Assembly (NCBI GenBank): GCA_023227945.1
Contig: JALOCC010000012.1
Coordinates: 1 to 41,564, forward strand
Length of the DNA stretch: 41,564 nucleotides
Direction of reading: 5' to 3'
Source of the DNA: Candidatus Omnitrophota bacterium
GTDB taxonomy: Bacteria; Omnitrophota; Gorgyraeia; Duberdicusellales; 4484-171
A program made the translations under genes and the position numbers. Position 1 is the stretch's first letter, and every line of letters begins with the position of its first letter. The notes beneath the pieces were generated by a model. That model was not told the DNA's origin, made no database searches, and saw only the letters and a program-made list of their open reading frames with translations. Positions 17,082 through 25,520 of the stretch are shown here, piece by piece.

Positions 17082-18219
17082 GCCATTGTGGATAGAGATA
17101 GATTTAAAAGCTTTACGGGAAAACTTTAACTTTATAAGAAAATCAGTTGGCAGCCACGTAAAAATAATTGCAACTATCAAACAGCAGGCTTACGGCCACG
17201 GTTTAATTCCCGTTGCGAGAGAGTTATCCTATCTTAACGTAGATTGTTTTGGTGTTGGGTCAATTGAGGAGGCAGTTTCGCTTCGAGAAAATGGATTTAA
17301 AGAGCCAATACTTACCATAAGCGCTATACTTCCAGACTATGTAGAAGAAATTTTAAGATACAAAATAACACCTACTATTGCCGATTTAAATTTTGCAAAA
17401 AGGCTGAATAAGGCAGCGGCAAGGTCAAATGCCCAGGTTCCCGTGCATGTTAAAATTGATACCGGCATGGGTAGGCTTGGTTTATACTATAAAGAAGCTT
17501 ATGGCCTTATACGTGAATTAAAACGCCTTAAAGCCATTAATATGGAGGGTGTGTATACGCACTTTCCTGTTGCAGATACAGACCCTGATTTTACTAATTC
17601 TCAGATAAATGTGTTTAACAAATTCATTTCACGCCTTGCGAAAGAAGGAATTACGTTTAAATATCAACACTGCGCAAACAGTTTAGGTGTTGCGCATTAC
17701 CCGCATTCGCATTTTAATATAGTCAGGCCCGGTCTTATACTTTATGGGGTTAAGCCTTCTGCGAAGGCTATCCTGAATCTAAAGCCGGTACTTTCTCTTA
17801 AATCAAAAACCATATTTATAAAAAAGATAAAAAAGGGCATGAGCGTAAGCTATGGCAGGACGTTTGTCGCAACTAAATCTACAAATATCGCAACCATTTC
17901 TATAGGTTATGCGGATGGATATCCTTGGTCGCTGTCAAACAGCGCAAAGACAATAATAGGGGATAGTTTTTTCAATCTGGCAGGAAGAGTTTGCATGGAC
18001 CATATAATGGTAAATTTGGGCAGCAATTCCGGTATAAAGGTGGGAGATGAGGTGGTTTTAATCGGGAAGAAGAATAATCTGAAGATAACAACAGAGGAAG
18101 TAGCAACCTGGGCCAAAACTATTCCCTATGAAATAGTCAGCCGGCTTTCCTTAAAAATACCCAGGCTATATAAAAACGCCAACGAGAAACAGCTATGTTT
18201 CCTTAGGAATCAATTTTGA
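17074..18219 (+). CDS. alr: Alanine racemase
   Basis: PLP enzyme that supplies D-alanine for peptidoglycan. The PLP lysine is K36 in IATIKQQAYGHG, slightly divergent from the usual VKANAYGHG. VKIDTGMGRLG, the catalytic tyrosine in MSVSYGRTF, GYADGYPWSL and AGRVCMDHIMVNLG are also present. 381 residues, a full length. It is the last gene of the long plus-strand run and faces lptG convergently. Confidence 0.93.
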   Translation: MFRPLWIEIDLKALRENFNFIRKSVGSHVKIIATIKQQAYGHGLIPVARELSYLNVDCFGVGSIEEAVSLRENGFKEPILTISAILPDYVEEILRYKITPTIADLNFAKRLNKAAARSNAQVPVHVKIDTGMGRLGLYYKEAYGLIRELKRLKAINMEGVYTHFPVADTDPDFTNSQINVFNKFISRLAKEGITFKYQHCANSLGVAHYPHSHFNIVRPGLILYGVKPSAKAILNLKPVLSLKSKTIFIKKIKKGMSVSYGRTFVATKSTNIATISIGYADGYPWSLSNSAKTIIGDSFFNLAGRVCMDHIMVNLGSNSGIKVGDEVVLIGKKNNLKITTEEVATWAKTIPYEIVSRLSLKIPRLYKNANEKQLCFLRNQF

Positions 18220-18237
18220 TTTAAGCGATAATAATTA

Positions 18238-18297
18238 GAGGGCAGATAAACGTATCTGCTCAACACGCTGAAGGCCTGTTAGACTTCCATCTGCCAT
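18238..18297. terminator. Hairpin between convergent alr and lptG, possible bidirectional terminator
   Basis: GCAGATA (18242-18248), AACG loop, TATCTGC (18253-18259) is a perfect 7-bp stem. A further ATCTGCC at 18289-18295 can pair with GGCAGAT at 18241-18247 instead. Neither strand shows a strong U tract, so termination is a guess from position alone. Confidence 0.4.
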
Positions 18298-18323
18298 CCA
18301 AATTAAATTTTCAGTTTGATTAG

Positions 18324-19412
18324 TTATTTCAAGAAAATAAGCCCGGTTATGCCGGCACTTACAAAAAACAGAGGGGCAAGCCAGGGTGAGAAATTAGCAA
18401 GTATTATTCCACCTTTGCCAAGAGCTATTCCAAAATACATAAAGGTATAATAAACAAAGCTGCATATTATACCCACTCCAAGAGAAGAAAATCCGGCCCG
18501 TCTCTTTTTTATTTCCAGGGCCAACGGTAAAATTCCTATTACCAGAAACAAAGTAGAAAGCGGTTCAACGATTTTTCTGTTGTAGTCTATCGTGAGGTTG
18601 GCAAGCTTATCAAAAGCTTTTATCTGCTTTAATTGCCGTATTTCTTTTTTTAGATTTTTCAATGAAGCAAACTGGAAAAGTATACTTTTCTTAAAAACCA
18701 GGGTTTCGGGTTTTTCTTCGAGTTTTATTTCTTTTTTGGCCCAATAAACCGGCATTCCGGTTATATTACCCGCACTGTCAAGCTTATATTCCATTACCCC
18801 GTTTGCTTCCCATTTATTCTCCGCATAAACCATGCTTTTAGCTATAGTTTTTTTAGTAATATTCTTTCTTTCGTTTTCTTCAAACATTATTACATCAGAT
18901 AATGTTTTTTTCTGAGGGGAGAACTTTCCCACAAAAAAAATCGTATTCATCGAAGAAAATGCAAGATTTGTTTCGTCTGATTGTGAGGAATAAGTTTTCT
19001 TTATCGAATGAATTTTTATATCTTCTATTTTTTTCTGCGCGCCGATAAGTATTTTTTCCTGTATAAAAAGAGAGCCGGATGAAACTATAATTGAAAAGAA
19101 TATTATGGGAAAAGCTATTCTTAAAACACTTATTCCGGAAGCGCGCATGCTTAAAACTTCATTGTGGCGGCCGAGTTCACCAAAAGTGTAAAAAACGCTT
19201 ATCGGCAGAGAAAAAGGGCTTACGGTTAAAAATATCAAAGGAATCATGTTGAGGTAGTAAGAAATAAGAACGGAGGCCGGGGGTTTAGATTTCAAAATAT
19301 CTGAAAGGGTGTAAGAGATGTCTATAATAAAATAAAGCGTAATAAAAACAAAGAGTATGAATAGATAACAGTAAACAATATTTTTTAAAATATATTTATC
19401 TAAAATGCGCAT
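18324..19412 (-). CDS. lptG: LptF/LptG-family lipopolysaccharide export permease (second copy)
   Basis: A 362-residue permease of the YjgP/YjgQ family. Helices near the N-terminus (about residues 12-30, 50-75, 100-120) are followed by a large periplasmic beta domain (about 125-270) and three C-terminal helices. It begins MRILDKYILKNI, as its neighbour does, and overlaps it by 17 bases. Family knowledge: LptF and LptG form the inner-membrane core that extracts LPS with LptB. Which of the two is F and which G is assigned from gene order only. Confidence 0.82.
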   Translation of the reverse strand: MRILDKYILKNIVYCYLFILFVFITLYFIIDISYTLSDILKSKPPASVLISYYLNMIPLIFLTVSPFSLPISVFYTFGELGRHNEVLSMRASGISVLRIAFPIIFFSIIVSSGSLFIQEKILIGAQKKIEDIKIHSIKKTYSSQSDETNLAFSSMNTIFFVGKFSPQKKTLSDVIMFEENERKNITKKTIAKSMVYAENKWEANGVMEYKLDSAGNITGMPVYWAKKEIKLEEKPETLVFKKSILFQFASLKNLKKEIRQLKQIKAFDKLANLTIDYNRKIVEPLSTLFLVIGILPLALEIKKRRAGFSSLGVGIICSFVYYTFMYFGIALGKGGIILANFSPWLAPLFFVSAGITGLIFLK

Positions 19413-20487
19413 TTTTGTATAAAAAGAAGCTTCCTATCGCGGCAATTATGATATTGGGCAGCCACATACCTAAAGCCGGGCTTAGCATGCGGTACTCGAT
19501 AAGAGTTTCTGCAGGTATAAAAAGCAGAAAATATACAAGTGCCGTAAAGGCTGCGATTCCGAAATTTATGGACTTTTCCCTGTGCCTTACAAGCAGGGAT
19601 ACGCCAAAACCAAGCAGCGTAAAAGTAAGCATAGAGAAAGAAAAACTTATTCGTTTATGAAATTCTGCCAATAGTTCTCGTGTGTCAATTCCCATTTGTT
19701 TATAGTTTTTTATTTTTTCCAGCAATTCTTTTATCGTCATGTCCGCTGCTTTTTTATCTACTTTAACCGCTTTTTTATCGGAGATAGGTATATCCATAAA
19801 AAATATTTCGAAATTAAGACGGAATAATTCCTTTTTATCGTCGGAAGAATTTTCATCTCTGAATCCGTTTTCAAGCTTCATTTTAAGGATATTTTTTTCA
19901 ACAACGAATTCTCCTTTCTTTGCGTAAGTTACGCGGCTAACGCCTTCTTTGTCGCTTATTTCGTAAATAAATACATTTTTCAATTTATTCCCGTCTTTAT
20001 CCGATACGTAAAGAATGTAATTCGGGAAAGTTTCCATAAACACGCCAGGTTCTATCAAAGAAGAGATGTTTTTAGGCTGTACATTTTTCATCTGCACACG
20101 GTAACTGTAATGAAAGTAAGGGTCGATTCTATCATTGATGATATAAAGGCAAAGAGAAAGGGCAAAACCGATAATTAGAAAAATATTAAGGAGCTTTAAA
20201 GACGAAACGCCCGCTACATTCATCGCAACTATTTCGTTATCGGAGATAATCCTGCCCATCGATAAAAGAATGCCGAACAGAAAAGAAAACGGCAAAGTGT
20301 AACGTAAGAGGTTTACCAAATACGGCGCGCATATCTTTAAAGCCATACCCAAATCCATGCCTTTTCGTATTACAAGTTGGGAAGCCATCATCAAATTTAC
20401 AAGCAGCATCAATAAGGTTGCAAAAAGCAGAGAGAAGAAGAAGGTAGTAAAAAAATCCTTTAAAATGTAATTACGTAATATTTTCAT
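19396..20487 (-). CDS. lptF: LptF/LptG-family lipopolysaccharide export permease (first copy)
   Basis: A 363-residue permease of the same family (MKILRNYILKDFFTTFF, then LRYTLPFSFLFGILLSMGRI and NEIVAMNVAGVSSLKLL, the most conserved stretch). Six membrane helices flank a periplasmic domain. The C-terminal helices include LLGFGVSLLVRHREKSINFG. It is transcribed after comF across a palindromic gap and has no clear ribosome site. With lptG it shows that the organism exports LPS-like lipid to an outer membrane. Confidence 0.85.
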   Translation of the reverse strand: MKILRNYILKDFFTTFFFSLLFATLLMLLVNLMMASQLVIRKGMDLGMALKICAPYLVNLLRYTLPFSFLFGILLSMGRIISDNEIVAMNVAGVSSLKLLNIFLIIGFALSLCLYIINDRIDPYFHYSYRVQMKNVQPKNISSLIEPGVFMETFPNYILYVSDKDGNKLKNVFIYEISDKEGVSRVTYAKKGEFVVEKNILKMKLENGFRDENSSDDKKELFRLNFEIFFMDIPISDKKAVKVDKKAADMTIKELLEKIKNYKQMGIDTRELLAEFHKRISFSFSMLTFTLLGFGVSLLVRHREKSINFGIAAFTALVYFLLFIPAETLIEYRMLSPALGMWLPNIIIAAIGSFFLYKNAHFR

Positions 20488-20513
20488 ATATTTAAAGTGT
20501 TAAAAACTTTTTC

Positions 20514-20638
20514 TACACCGCAAACCCGCTAAAGACCGCAAAAAATGCAAAAGGAGAAATATCGATATACTGTAAAAATACAATGGAAATGCAATTTATT
20601 TTTTGCGATTTTGGTCTCCTTTGCGCCTTCGCGGTGTT
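20514..20638. repeat. Palindrome with CACCGC/GCGGTG words (comF-lptF)
   Basis: The left arm ACACCGCAAACCCGCTAAAG... with TGCAAAAGGAG (20515-20556) faces the right arm TTTTTTGCGATTTTGGTCTCC and TTGCGCCTTCGCGGTGTTTT (20600-20640). It shares its outer CACCGC/GCGGTG, inner CCGCTAAA and GCAAAA words with the element at 16316-16401, but in a different arrangement. Confidence 0.78.
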
Positions 20639-20642
20639 TTCT

Positions 20643-21353
20643 CTATGTTTTTGAAAAAGCTATCACTGTAATCGCAGCCCCTTTTTCTTTAAGCGCATAA
20701 GCGCATTCTTTTACGGTTGAACCGGTAGTAAAAATATCATCTACTAGTATAACTTTTTTGTTTTCCAGGCCTGCCTGCGCCGAGAAAGCGCCTTTTAGGT
20801 TCTTAAGCCGGCTGATTTTATCCAGTTTTGCCTGGGATGAGCTTTCTCTAGTAGCATAGATTATATCATCTTTAAAGCAAATTTTGAAATAATTTGCTAA
20901 ATATTGTGCAAGCAGGCCTGCCTGATTATAGCCTCTGTCGCGTAACTTGGTTTTATATAAAGGGACTGCTGTTATAATATCATAACCGCAGGGCTCAAAA
21001 CCAATTCGTGTTAAATGTTTAATCATCAAAGAAGCAAACAACTCAACAAGGAAATCGTAATTTTTATATTTAAAAGAATGTATTAAATCTACGACAGGAT
21101 TTTTATATTTTGTTATGCAAATCAATTTTTCGTAAGGGAATTTTTTCTTTAAACACTTGGCGCAGATTTTTTCTTTTTTATTTGTTAGCCGGTTTGAACA
21201 AAAAGGACACAGTGGAGGATAAATAAATTCTATTTGGTTAAGGCATTTTGGGCAAAGATACCCTTCAATTATTTTTTCTTCGCAGGCGAAGCAAATTTTT
21301 GGTAAAAGAATATCTTTTATTGCCATCAAATAATTTTTCAGCATAACCCACAT
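20643..21353 (-). CDS. comF: ComF-family phosphoribosyltransferase-like protein
   Basis: A 236-residue protein with an N-terminal zinc-ribbon region (about residues 20-70; CFAC, CPKC, CPFC and CAKC pairs) and a C-terminal phosphoribosyltransferase fold with the PRPP loop VILVDDIFTTGST. KLRDRGYNQAGLLA is the other ComF hallmark. Family knowledge links it to DNA uptake in transformable species and to DNA metabolism elsewhere. Methionines at codons 1 and 4 are both possible starts. It is divergent from the nitroreductase gene. Confidence 0.9.
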   Translation of the reverse strand: MWVMLKNYLMAIKDILLPKICFACEEKIIEGYLCPKCLNQIEFIYPPLCPFCSNRLTNKKEKICAKCLKKKFPYEKLICITKYKNPVVDLIHSFKYKNYDFLVELFASLMIKHLTRIGFEPCGYDIITAVPLYKTKLRDRGYNQAGLLAQYLANYFKICFKDDIIYATRESSSQAKLDKISRLKNLKGAFSAQAGLENKKVILVDDIFTTGSTVKECAYALKEKGAAITVIAFSKT

Positions 21354-21358
21354 TCTAA

Positions 21359-21575
21359 GGTTTTTTATGCAATTTGCAAACCTTATTGATGCACAGATGA
21401 GATATTCGTCTAACGGTTGCCTGCCCGCCGCAGGCGGGCGAGTTCGTTACGGTTGCGTTAAGCGCAGGGCGTCATTAAGACGCAACCGATAAACGATAGA
21501 TGAAACGAGTCGCACAACCGATGGACGATTTACGATATACTAAATCTGTGCCATAAACCTCACATTGCAAAATTA
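21359..21575. repeat. Long palindromic element with CGGTTGCGT core (comF-nitroreductase)
   Basis: The core CGGTTGCGT (21450-21458) pairs perfectly with ACGCAACCG (21480-21488). The left arm contains a 23-base G+C-rich module at 21420-21442 beginning CCTGCCCGCC and ending GGCGGGCGAG. The right end 21515-21540 (CAACCGATGGACG...CGATATAC) matches 22 of 26 bases at 26481-26506. The outermost parts run into both gene starts. The 265-bp gap contains no ORF. Confidence 0.8.
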
Positions 21576-21593
21576 CGCTTGTGGTAGTAAAAT
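21565..21593 (+). promoter_or_regulatory. Candidate promoter of the nitroreductase gene
   Basis: TTGCAA at 21565-21570 and TAAAAT at 21588-21593 are separated by 17 bases, a standard sigma-70 spacing. AAAAGGGGGG at 21603-21612 then serves as ribosome site for the ATG at 21619. The match is moderate and untested. Confidence 0.5.
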
Positions 21594-21618
21594 ATGCCTT
21601 CAAAAAGGGGGGTATTTT

Positions 21619-22260
21619 ATGAACAAAAAGATAGTTTTTTTCATTATGGCTATTACATTTTTATGGTCAGCCAGCTTATTTGCTGAAGCAGTAAAATTAA
21701 TTAAATTGCCTCAACCTGATATGCAGGGAGGAAAACCCTTAATGCAGGCTCTAAAAGAAAGAAAATCCAGCCGTGAATTTTCTAATAAGTTGCTTTCTCC
21801 CCAAATGCTTTCAGATTTATTATGGGCTGCTTATGGCGTAAATAGAGTTGAATCAAAGGGAAGAACCGCCCCTTCGGCTATGAATGTCCAGGAAATAGAT
21901 ATATATGTTGCACTTTCTTCAGGCTTATACTTATACGATTCTTTCAAAAACACACTTGAGCTTATTGTGGCGCAGGATATAAGAGGTGTAACCGGCACTC
22001 AGCTTTTCGTTAAAGAAGCGCCGATAAACTTAATTTTTGTTGCAGATTTTTCCCGCGCAGAAAAATTGGAAGGGGATAAGGAAGCCATCGCAGCCTGCGA
22101 TACGGGCTTCATTAGCCAGAACGTTTATCTTTATTGTGCATCCAGCGGGTTATCAACTGTTGTGCGAGGTTGGTTTGATAAAAAAGAGCTTTCTCAAGCT
22201 ATGAAGCTTAAACCCAATCAAAAAATAATTCTTACGCAGACAGTCGGATATCCGAAATGA
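21619..22260 (+). CDS. Exported nitroreductase-family protein, SagB/ThcOx-like
   Basis: A 213-residue protein with a clear signal peptide (MNKKIVFFIMAITFLW then ASLFAEA), so the FMN-dependent oxidoreductase domain is probably periplasmic. Motifs: LKERKSSREFSNKLLSPQML (FMN-binding RxSxR-type start), WAAYGVNR, RTAPSAMNVQEIDIYVA and GFISQNVYLYCASSGLSTVV. The ATG at 21619 is chosen because GGGGGG lies just before it and the signal peptide begins there; an in-frame TTG at 21565 would bury the signal. Substrate unknown. It stands 21 bases before nifS and may be co-transcribed. Confidence 0.83.
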   Translation: MNKKIVFFIMAITFLWSASLFAEAVKLIKLPQPDMQGGKPLMQALKERKSSREFSNKLLSPQMLSDLLWAAYGVNRVESKGRTAPSAMNVQEIDIYVALSSGLYLYDSFKNTLELIVAQDIRGVTGTQLFVKEAPINLIFVADFSRAEKLEGDKEAIAACDTGFISQNVYLYCASSGLSTVVRGWFDKKELSQAMKLKPNQKIILTQTVGYPK

Positions 22261-22281
22261 AATAATCTACGATAAGCTTAT

Positions 22282-23430
22282 ATGGATAAAATATATTTTG
22301 ACTACAATTCAAGCACTCCTTTGGATAAAAGAGTTTTCAAGAAAATGCTTCCATACCTTGGGGCTAATTTTGCAAATCCGTCGGCAATTTACAGTATTGC
22401 CCAAAAGGCAAAGAATGCCATTGAGGATGCAAGAATTTCTGTTGCGAATCTACTTGGGGCAAAGCCAAAAGAGATAATTTTTACAAGTGGCGGCACAGAA
22501 GCAAATAACTTAGCGATAAAAGGATTTTGTTTTGCAAATCGCGCAAAGGGCAACCATATTATTACTTCAAAAATAGAGCATTCTTCGGTTTTGAATGTTT
22601 TTAATTTCTTAGAAACAAAAAATTTTAAGGTAACATATCTTGATGTTGATGAATATGGCATAATCAATATGGAGCAGCTTGAAAGCTGTATGGACAAAGA
22701 AACCATTTTGCTTTCCATAATGCACGTAAATAACGAAATTGGAACTATTCAGCCTATTGAAAAGCTCAAGGCTATCTGCAATAAACGTAAAGTCTGTTTC
22801 CATACAGATGCTGTACAGAGTTTCGGTAAAGTGGAGGTTGACGTAGCCTTCGCCGATTTAATTACTGTTTCTTCCCATAAAATTTATGGCCCCAAAGGTG
22901 CGGGTGCATTGTATGTTGGTAGTGGCATAAGCATTGAACCGTTATTGCACGGTGGCCATCAAGAAGAGGAATTGCGTCCGGGTACAGAGGCGGTTGCATC
23001 AATCGTAGGTTTCGGAGAAGCGTGCCGATTAAGGTTGCAGGAAATGAAAGCAGAACAAATTAAAGTGAAAAAGATGAGAGATGCTCTAGAGGCGGGCATT
23101 CTTAAGACAGTAAAGGGAATAAAAGTAAATGGACATCCTCAAAATCGGTTATATAATACTCTGAATATTTGTATTGAGGGCGTTGAAGCCCAGAATCTTG
23201 TAATAAACCTGGATATGAGAGGATTTTGTGCCTCAAGTGGCTCCGCCTGCCAGGCAAGGGTGCCGGAAGTTTCCTATGTTCTTATTGCAACAGGTATGAG
23301 CCAAAAAGATTGTGCTGGCGCTTTACGCTTAAGTTTGGGTAAGTTTAATAAGGAAAGTGATATTCACGCTTTACTTAAAGTATTACCGGAAATTATAAAA
23401 AATTTACGGGCATCAGCAAGCCATGGATAA
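22282..23430 (+). CDS. Cysteine desulfurase, NifS/IscS type (first copy)
   Basis: PLP enzyme that takes sulfur from cysteine. The PLP lysine is K200 (TVSSHKIYGPKGAG), and C323 in SSGSACQ is the persulfide cysteine. GGTEANNLAIKG, HSSVLN and HTDAVQSFGKV are the other conserved parts. 382 residues. It overlaps nadA by eight bases, which suggests that it provides sulfur for the NadA cluster and for MnmA and LarE downstream. A second desulfurase lies at 31599. Confidence 0.92.
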   Translation: MDKIYFDYNSSTPLDKRVFKKMLPYLGANFANPSAIYSIAQKAKNAIEDARISVANLLGAKPKEIIFTSGGTEANNLAIKGFCFANRAKGNHIITSKIEHSSVLNVFNFLETKNFKVTYLDVDEYGIINMEQLESCMDKETILLSIMHVNNEIGTIQPIEKLKAICNKRKVCFHTDAVQSFGKVEVDVAFADLITVSSHKIYGPKGAGALYVGSGISIEPLLHGGHQEEELRPGTEAVASIVGFGEACRLRLQEMKAEQIKVKKMRDALEAGILKTVKGIKVNGHPQNRLYNTLNICIEGVEAQNLVINLDMRGFCASSGSACQARVPEVSYVLIATGMSQKDCAGALRLSLGKFNKESDIHALLKVLPEIIKNLRASASHG

Positions 23431-24328
23431 ATTAATAAAAAAAATTTTAGAGTTAAAGGAAGAAAAGAAAGCGCTGATTTTAGCGCACAATTATCAGATT
23501 TCCCAGATACAGGATATTGCTGATTTTGTGGGGGATTCTCTTGAGTTGTCAAAGACTTCCAAAGGAGTATCTGTTCCTTTAATTGTTTTCTGCGGAGTCA
23601 GGTTTATGGCTGAAACCGCAAAGATACTGTCAAAAGATAAAAAAGTACTTTTGCCTGCCCAAACTGCAGGCTGCCCACTTGCCGAAACCATAAACGCCAA
23701 GGATGTTTTGAATTTGCGCAAATTACACCCTAGCGCCTGGGTTGTAAGTTATGTAAACACATCTGCCGAGGTAAAAGCTGTAAGTGATGTTTGCTGCACT
23801 TCCAGTAACGCGATAAATGTGGTCAAGAATGTTCCGACAAAAGATGTAATATTCGTGCCTGATAAAAATCTTGGCTGGTGGGTGAGAAAGAATGTGCCGG
23901 AAAAAAATGTGATATTGTGGAATGGCAGTTGCTATGTGCACGAACAATTTACCTTAAATGATTTGCTTGAAGCAAGAAAGAAATTTCCCGAAGCGGAAAT
24001 TATAGTTCACCCCGAATGTAAGAAGGAAATTCTTGAAAGGTGCGATTTTGTTGCCTCCACCGCAGGAATGTTAAAAAGGGCAAAGCAGTCAAACGCAAAA
24101 ACAATCATTATCGGGACAGAAGAAGGTTTATTACATAAACTGAAAAAGGAAAATCCCAACAAGCAATTTTTCTCTCTCGGGATTTCGCGGACCTGCCTAA
24201 ATATGAAAAAAACAACACTGAATGAGCTCCTTACTTCGTTAGAAAAAGAAATATACGAAATCAATCTAGAGGAAGATATTATCGAAAAAGCTGGAATTGC
24301 TTTGGAGCGAATGGTTCAATATATTTAG
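23423..24328 (+). CDS. nadA: Quinolinate synthase A
   Basis: 4Fe-4S enzyme that condenses iminoaspartate and dihydroxyacetone phosphate to quinolinate for NAD. The three cluster cysteines fit known positions: C84 (AGCPLAET), C170 (NGSCYVHE) and C258 (SRTCLNM). LAHNYQ at residues 20-25 and GDSLELSK are the substrate-site motifs. 301 residues, as in the compact forms. nadB and nadC are not in the window. Translationally coupled to the desulfurase before it. Confidence 0.94.
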   Translation: MDKLIKKILELKEEKKALILAHNYQISQIQDIADFVGDSLELSKTSKGVSVPLIVFCGVRFMAETAKILSKDKKVLLPAQTAGCPLAETINAKDVLNLRKLHPSAWVVSYVNTSAEVKAVSDVCCTSSNAINVVKNVPTKDVIFVPDKNLGWWVRKNVPEKNVILWNGSCYVHEQFTLNDLLEARKKFPEAEIIVHPECKKEILERCDFVASTAGMLKRAKQSNAKTIIIGTEEGLLHKLKKENPNKQFFSLGISRTCLNMKKTTLNELLTSLEKEIYEINLEEDIIEKAGIALERMVQYI

Positions 24329-24372
24329 CGCTTTACCTTCCTTATGCCCCATCTAATTTCTAATATTCAACA

Positions 24373-25446
24373 ATGAAGAAGAAAGCTAAAGTAGCAGTTG
24401 GTTTAAGCGGAGGAATCGACTCAAGTTTCGCCGCCTATCTCTTGAAAAAACAAGGCTATGATGTCTGTGGTTTTACTCTAAAATTTTATCCGCAGGATAA
24501 CCGTTGCTGCGATTTGGATGGTTTATATCAGGCGCAGCGTCTCTGTAGTAAGCTTAATATACCCCACTATACGATAGATACTACGGATTTTTTTAAAAAA
24601 GAAATAGTTGATTATTTTATTACAAGCTATCTATCAGGGCTTACTCCTAATCCCTGTTCTTTTTGTAACCGGCTGGTTAAGTTTGGATATCTTTTTGAAA
24701 AAATAAGAGCAATGGGCTTTGACTATCTTTCAACCGGCCACTACGCCAATATAGTAAAAAGAAAAGAACATTTGTTGTTAGGGTGTGCAAAGGATACTAT
24801 CAAGTCACAGGAATATTTCTTGTCATTGATAAAGCCAGAGATTCTTCCCTGTCTTATTTTTCCTTTAGGCAGGTTTACTAAAGACAAAGTAAAAAAAATA
24901 GCCAAAAAAGAAAAACTTATGTTCCAGGAGAGGAAAGAAAGCCAGGATATATGTTTTGTGAAAGAAAAACAATATTATGGTTTCATAGAAAAGATGCTCC
25001 AAGCCCCGCAGAAATATTACGGCGATATTCGCCATATAAACGGTAAAGTCTTAGGCAGGCATAAAGGCATATATTATTTTACTTACGGCCAGCGTGCGGG
25101 CCTTGGGATAAGCTGGCATGAACCATTATATGTTTTAAAGGTTGACGAGAAAGACAATTCTGTTATTGTGGGAGAAAGAAAATACCTGAGCAAAGAAAGT
25201 TTTAGCGTAAGAAACATAAATTCTTTCATCGATTGGAAGAATTATTTTCCGGACAATAATTTAACCGATATTAAGGTAAAAATACGCTATAATTCAAAAT
25301 TTTATGATTGTATTCCGGAATTAAAAGGAGAAAGAATTTTAGTTAGCCTTAAAACTGCAGCAGAAGCAGTAACTCCCGGACAAATTGCGGTTTTTTACCA
25401 CAAAGATGCGGTTTTGGCCGCCGGCGTTATCGAGAAAGATGTTTAG
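24373..25446 (+). CDS. mnmA: tRNA-specific 2-thiouridylase MnmA
   Basis: Thiolates U34 of tRNAs for Lys, Glu and Gln. The PP-loop GLSGGIDSSFAAYLL is at the N-terminus. NPCSFCNRLVKFG supplies the nucleophilic cysteine and QDICFVKE the persulfide cysteine. GQRAGLGI is present, and the C-terminal beta domain ends in TPGQIAVFY. 357 residues. The 44-bp gap after nadA has no structure. The desulfurase upstream is its likely sulfur donor. Confidence 0.93.
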   Translation: MKKKAKVAVGLSGGIDSSFAAYLLKKQGYDVCGFTLKFYPQDNRCCDLDGLYQAQRLCSKLNIPHYTIDTTDFFKKEIVDYFITSYLSGLTPNPCSFCNRLVKFGYLFEKIRAMGFDYLSTGHYANIVKRKEHLLLGCAKDTIKSQEYFLSLIKPEILPCLIFPLGRFTKDKVKKIAKKEKLMFQERKESQDICFVKEKQYYGFIEKMLQAPQKYYGDIRHINGKVLGRHKGIYYFTYGQRAGLGISWHEPLYVLKVDEKDNSVIVGERKYLSKESFSVRNINSFIDWKNYFPDNNLTDIKVKIRYNSKFYDCIPELKGERILVSLKTAAEAVTPGQIAVFYHKDAVLAAGVIEKDV

Positions 25447-25453
25447 GATGCCA

Positions 25454-25502
25454 GATGCTCGATTCTCGATGCTGGATGGTAAAACGAGTATCCAGTATCG
25501 AG
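25454..25502. repeat. Short palindrome with GATGCTCGATTC words (mnmA-larE)
   Basis: CTCGATGCTGGAT (25465-25477) pairs with ATCCAGTATCGAG (25490-25502) with one mismatch. The 22 bases at 25454-25475 match 17 of 22 bases at 27838-27859, in another palindrome. Confidence 0.72.
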
Positions 25503-25520
25503 GGTCAGTTACGTATTATA

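Noticed and set aside
25455..25520. Longer larE N-terminus
   Set aside because: The extra 22 residues are encoded by the palindrome itself; the family starts at MKLLQKKY.
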